DNA from: Candidatus Brevefilum sp. | Lineage (GTDB): Bacteria; Chloroflexota; Anaerolineae; Anaerolineales; Anaerolineaceae | Direction of reading: 5' to 3' | Assembly (NCBI GenBank): GCA_019428905.1 | Contig: JAHYJN010000031.1 | Coordinates: 1 to 33,348 of the forward strand | Length of the DNA: 33,348 bases | In this document: piece after piece, positions 30,828 to 33,348 of the stretch | Numbering within the stretch: the first letter of the stretch is position 1 | Layout: each line of letters begins with the position of its first letter | Made by a program: the position numbers and the translations under genes | Notes under the pieces: generated by a model | What the model saw: the letters and a program-made list of their open reading frames with translations, nothing else | What the model was told of the DNA's origin: nothing | Databases searched by the model: none

Positions 30828-32267
30828 ATGCCAACTTTTTTTGAAAAATTAGACCAGCGTGCCAAAGCCATTGATTCCCTGCTGTGCGTTGGTTTGGACC
30901 CGCACCCCGAGGAACTGCCGGAACACACGGCTGAAGCCGCCAAAGCGTTCTGCATCCGTTTGATCAATGCCACCCACGCGGTTGCGCTGGCCTTCAAACC
31001 GAACGCCGCCTTTTTTGAGGCATTGGGACCGGAAGGCTGGGAGGCGCTGGCGGAGGTGATCCGCGCGGTGCCGGAGGGCATCCCCGTCATTTTAGATGCC
31101 AAGCGCGGCGACATCTCCTCCACGGCCCAAGCCTACGCCGATTCAGCCTTCACCCGGCTGGGCGCTGACGCAATCACCCTCAGCCCCTACCTGGGCTACG
31201 ATTCCCTGTCGCCATTCATGGCGGACCCTGAAAAAGGGATCTTCCTGCTGTGCAAGACCAGCAACCCGGGCTCGGTTGACCTGCAAGACCTGCCCCTGGC
31301 CGGGCATGATCGTTCGATGACAGTCTACGAAAAGGTAGCGAGTCTGGCCCATGCGTGGGGGGCGAAGGGCAACCTGGGTCTGGTGGTCGGTGCGACCTTC
31401 CCCGAGGCGCTGCGGCGGGTGCGACAATTGGCCCCTGACGAATGGTTCCTGGCGCCGGGTTTGGGCGCCCAGGGCGCGGACCTGGCGGAAGCCATGCAGG
31501 CCGGCCTGCGGGCGGATGGTCTGGGCTTGCTGATCAACGTCAGCCGCGGCATCTCCCGCGCCGATGACCCCGGGGGAGCAGCCCGTGCCCTGGTGGAAAG
31601 CTTCCGGCAGGGGGGGCAGGAGGTTCAACGCCGGCTTTCGGTAATAGACACGGCATCCCCAGGGTTGGTTGCCCCGCTGGTGGAGGGCTTGCTCTCGATG
31701 GGCTGCATCCAGTTTGGTGAGTTCACCCTCAAATCAGGGCTGATCTCACCGATCTACATCGACTTGCGCCGGCTGGTGTCCTTCCCGGGCTGGATGGAAC
31801 AGGTGGCTGACGCCTATCTTCAGCTGCTGCAGGGGCTGAGCTTTGACCGCATCGCCGGCCTACCGTATGCTGCCCTGCCGATCGCGGCCGCCATCAGCCT
31901 GCAGGGGAACTACCCAATGATCTACCCCCGCAAGGCAGCCAAGGACTATGGCACCTCGGCCGTGATTGAGGGCATCTATCACCCCGGCGAGACGGTTGTC
32001 GTTATTGACGACCTGGCGACCACCGGGGGCAGCAAGTTTGAAGCGATCGATAAGCTGACGGCCGCAGGTTTGATCGTGCGGGATGTGGTGGTGCTGATCG
32101 ACCGCGAATCAGGGGCAAAAGAAGCCCTGGCGGCGCATGGCTACCGCATGCATGCCCTGTTCACCCTGACCCAACTGCTGGATTACTGGGAAGCGACCCA
32201 GCGCCTGCCGGCTGAACAAATCGCCAATGTGCGGGCGTTCCTGGACCAGACGGGCACCACGCCCTGA
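30828..32267 (+). CDS. pyrFE: Bifunctional OMP decarboxylase-orotate phosphoribosyltransferase
   Basis: A 479-aa fusion. Residues about 1-275 are a type 2 orotidine-5-phosphate decarboxylase (LLCVGLDPHPEELP; catalytic VILDAKRGDISSTAQAYAD; APGLGAQGAD). Residues about 285-479 are orotate phosphoribosyltransferase (FGEFTLKSGLISPIYIDLR; YPRKAAKDYGTSAVIEG; PRPP motif VVVIDDLATTGGSKFEA). It performs the last two steps of UMP synthesis. The ODC-OPRT order is the reverse of animal and plant UMP synthase. GGGAGA precedes ATG 30828. The M48 gene starts 9 bp after the stop. No sign of a frameshift at the junction. Confidence 0.95.
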   Translation: MPTFFEKLDQRAKAIDSLLCVGLDPHPEELPEHTAEAAKAFCIRLINATHAVALAFKPNAAFFEALGPEGWEALAEVIRAVPEGIPVILDAKRGDISSTAQAYADSAFTRLGADAITLSPYLGYDSLSPFMADPEKGIFLLCKTSNPGSVDLQDLPLAGHDRSMTVYEKVASLAHAWGAKGNLGLVVGATFPEALRRVRQLAPDEWFLAPGLGAQGADLAEAMQAGLRADGLGLLINVSRGISRADDPGGAARALVESFRQGGQEVQRRLSVIDTASPGLVAPLVEGLLSMGCIQFGEFTLKSGLISPIYIDLRRLVSFPGWMEQVADAYLQLLQGLSFDRIAGLPYAALPIAAAISLQGNYPMIYPRKAAKDYGTSAVIEGIYHPGETVVVIDDLATTGGSKFEAIDKLTAAGLIVRDVVVLIDRESGAKEALAAHGYRMHALFTLTQLLDYWEATQRLPAEQIANVRAFLDQTGTTP

Positions 32268-32275
32268 GGCACACG

Positions 32276-33211
32276 ATGTACCGTTCACGCGCTTACCGTT
32301 ACGCTAATGAGCAGGTCGTCCTGGTCCTGACGCTGCTGCTGGTGCTGGCGGTGATCATCTTCACTTCCACTGTCACCTTTTGCCTGAGCGGCGTTTTTAT
32401 CATCGCCATGTTTGTGCTGAGTGCGCTGCTGATCCGCTCGCACCATCAAGCCCTGATGCGCAGCGCCTTCCGCGTTGACCGGGCTCGGTCGCCGGAACTG
32501 GCGGACCTGGTAACGCAGTGCGGGCTGAAGCTGCAACCCGGCCCGGTGGACGTGTTTGTGGTAAACCAAAAACAGCTGAATGCCTATACCTTTGGCATCA
32601 GCAGTCCCAAGGTGCTGGCGTTGTATCAGCCGCTGCTCAAGGTGATGAACGCCCGGGAGCTGAGCTTTATCATCGGGCATGAGATGGGGCATGTGGCCCT
32701 GGGGCACACCTGGCTCAACACGATCCTGGGCGGGATGGCGGGTATCCCAGTCTCGTTTGGGGCGGCGGTGCTGCTGTATACCGCCTTTCGCTGGTGGAAC
32801 CGCATGTGCGAATATTCAGCCGACCGCGCCGGGCTGCTGGCCTGCGGCGATCTCAACGTGGCCGTCTCTGCCCTGGTCAAGCTGGTGAAGCCGGAGATCC
32901 GGGATCAGCGAGATTTTGAGCGCGCCCTGGCCCTGGTCGATGCCGAGGATGATTCGGCCGCCAACCGGCTGGCCGAGGCCTTCCAGAGCCATCCGCTGGT
33001 CATCCGCCGCATCAATGCCCTGCGGGATTATGCGCGCACCCCCGAATACCAGGCGCTGCAGGCGGGGATGAACCGCAACCTTGGCGGGCGTTCACAGGCT
33101 TCACCGCCGCCGACAGGGGTCATTCACCTGAAATCAGAATCCGCAGCGCCTCAGGAGCGCCCGCCTGACCTCCCACCGGAGGAACGCTGGCCGTGGCTGA
33201 AGCGCCAGTAG
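32276..33211 (+). CDS. M48 family membrane metallopeptidase
   Basis: A 311-aa protein. Two N-terminal TM helices (about residues 14-33 and 36-54) are followed by the zinc-site HExxH in FIIGHEMGHVALGH (about residues 131-144), a further hydrophobic hairpin (LGGMAGIPVSFGAAVLLY) and the third zinc ligand in CEYSADRAGLLA. These are the hallmarks of HtpX/M48 peptidases acting in membrane-protein quality control. The C-terminal tail is Pro-rich and probably disordered. GAGG lies just before ATG 32276, and the gap from pyrFE is 8 bp, so it is probably cotranscribed with the pyr genes. Its TAG stop lies inside the palindromic repeat at 33208. Confidence 0.9.
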   Translation: MYRSRAYRYANEQVVLVLTLLLVLAVIIFTSTVTFCLSGVFIIAMFVLSALLIRSHHQALMRSAFRVDRARSPELADLVTQCGLKLQPGPVDVFVVNQKQLNAYTFGISSPKVLALYQPLLKVMNARELSFIIGHEMGHVALGHTWLNTILGGMAGIPVSFGAAVLLYTAFRWWNRMCEYSADRAGLLACGDLNVAVSALVKLVKPEIRDQRDFERALALVDAEDDSAANRLAEAFQSHPLVIRRINALRDYARTPEYQALQAGMNRNLGGRSQASPPPTGVIHLKSESAAPQERPPDLPPEERWPWLKRQ

Positions 33212-33267
33212 GTCACGTGTGTTGGCAAAGGCAACCACGTGACAGTCACGCTGGAAGCGTGACCTAC
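33208..33267. repeat. 60-bp palindromic repeat at the end of the M48 gene
   Basis: Terminal arms GTAGGTCACG (33208-33217) and CGTGACCTAC (33258-33267) enclose two nested hairpins, GTCACGTG/CACGTGAC and GTCACGC-TGGAA-GCGTGAC. The M48 stop TAG (33209-33211) is part of the left arm. No T-run follows, so it is not a standard intrinsic terminator. Confidence 0.65.
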
Positions 33268-33283
33268 ATCAGGCATTTTGGTG

Positions 33284-33348
33284 TTAATTGAAGGTTGCCT
33301 TCACGATATCGGCCAGATATCCGAGGGCTTTTTGGGGAACAGGGTGTT
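33284..33348 (-). CDS. C-terminal tail of an unidentified gene (partial)
   Basis: On the minus strand a frame enters from the right edge and ends at TAA (33284-33286). It encodes the 20 residues HPVPQKALGYLADIVKATFN. The composition looks like a genuine protein end, and this is the only frame open to the edge that stops so close to the repeat. No family can be named from this fragment. Confidence 0.4.
   Translation of the reverse strand, partial: HPVPQKALGYLADIVKATFN

Noticed and set aside
1..33348. CRISPR arrays, tRNA or rRNA genes
   Set aside because: No regularly spaced identical repeats with unique spacers and no cloverleaf or rRNA-like segment was seen. A tRNAscan/Infernal run would settle this.

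Overview
The window is gene-dense bacterial chromosome that most resembles an Anaerolineae-type member of Chloroflexota. This is inferred from protein styles: a short alpha-glucan phosphorylase, a stand-alone SWIM protein, a CAD-like dihydroorotase and an ODC-OPRT fusion. No rRNA or other direct taxonomic marker is present. No tRNA, rRNA, CRISPR array, prophage or complete insertion sequence was seen.

Layout. 1-1467 (+): the tail of an upstream gene, a GT2 glycosyltransferase and rnhB, all overlapping. 1577-3246 (-): a split glutamine-dependent NAD synthetase (amidase, then synthetase). Each end of this operon carries a ~100-bp palindromic MITE-like element with its own 8-bp target duplication. 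3568-4962 (-): an AT-richer DUF234-type AAA ATPase, followed by a repeat-rich non-coding stretch. 5482-8530: GNAT, a SWIM zinc-finger protein behind a promoter and leader terminator, an aldo/keto reductase (-), a methyltransferase and a small membrane protein. 8674-10851: a NarL-type two-component pair. 10877-13180: GNAT, a DUF3788-like protein and MgtC/SapB. 13211-14924 (-): DUF3795, DinB and HAD proteins. 15095-19852: class II fructose-1,6-bisphosphatase (glpX), a nicotinamidase-like hydrolase, alpha-glucan phosphorylase and a UPF0316 membrane protein. 20063-23158: a HerA-like ATPase with a coiled coil, and an OsmC protein. 23159-24139: repeats, then a GNAT gene broken by one in-frame TAA. 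24140-26648 (-): urocanate hydratase followed by two tandem, mutually similar single-pass membrane proteins. 26843-28363: a phytoene-desaturase-like FAD oxidoreductase. 28386-33211: a pyrimidine cluster (pyrC, pyrB, a pyrF-pyrE fusion) and an M48 peptidase. 33284-33348 (-): the tail of another gene.

The pyr cluster supplies three steps of UMP synthesis plus the final decarboxylation: ATCase, DHOase, OPRT and ODC. Carbamoyl-phosphate synthetase and dihydroorotate dehydrogenase are absent. It is preceded by a good sigma70-like promoter and a strong intrinsic terminator only 17 nt before the pyrC start. Between them lie a small hairpin, a U-rich tract and a possible 46-codon leader ORF that reads through the terminator, an arrangement resembling E. 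coli pyrBI attenuation. glpX and glgP point to gluconeogenesis and storage-glucan turnover, and nadE with the nicotinamidase-like hydrolase to NAD metabolism.

The strongest new-looking signals are: the MITE family with exact 8-bp duplications, one insertion of which gave nadE its present stop codon; the pyr leader; the hutU-linked membrane paralogues; and the leader terminator of the SWIM gene.
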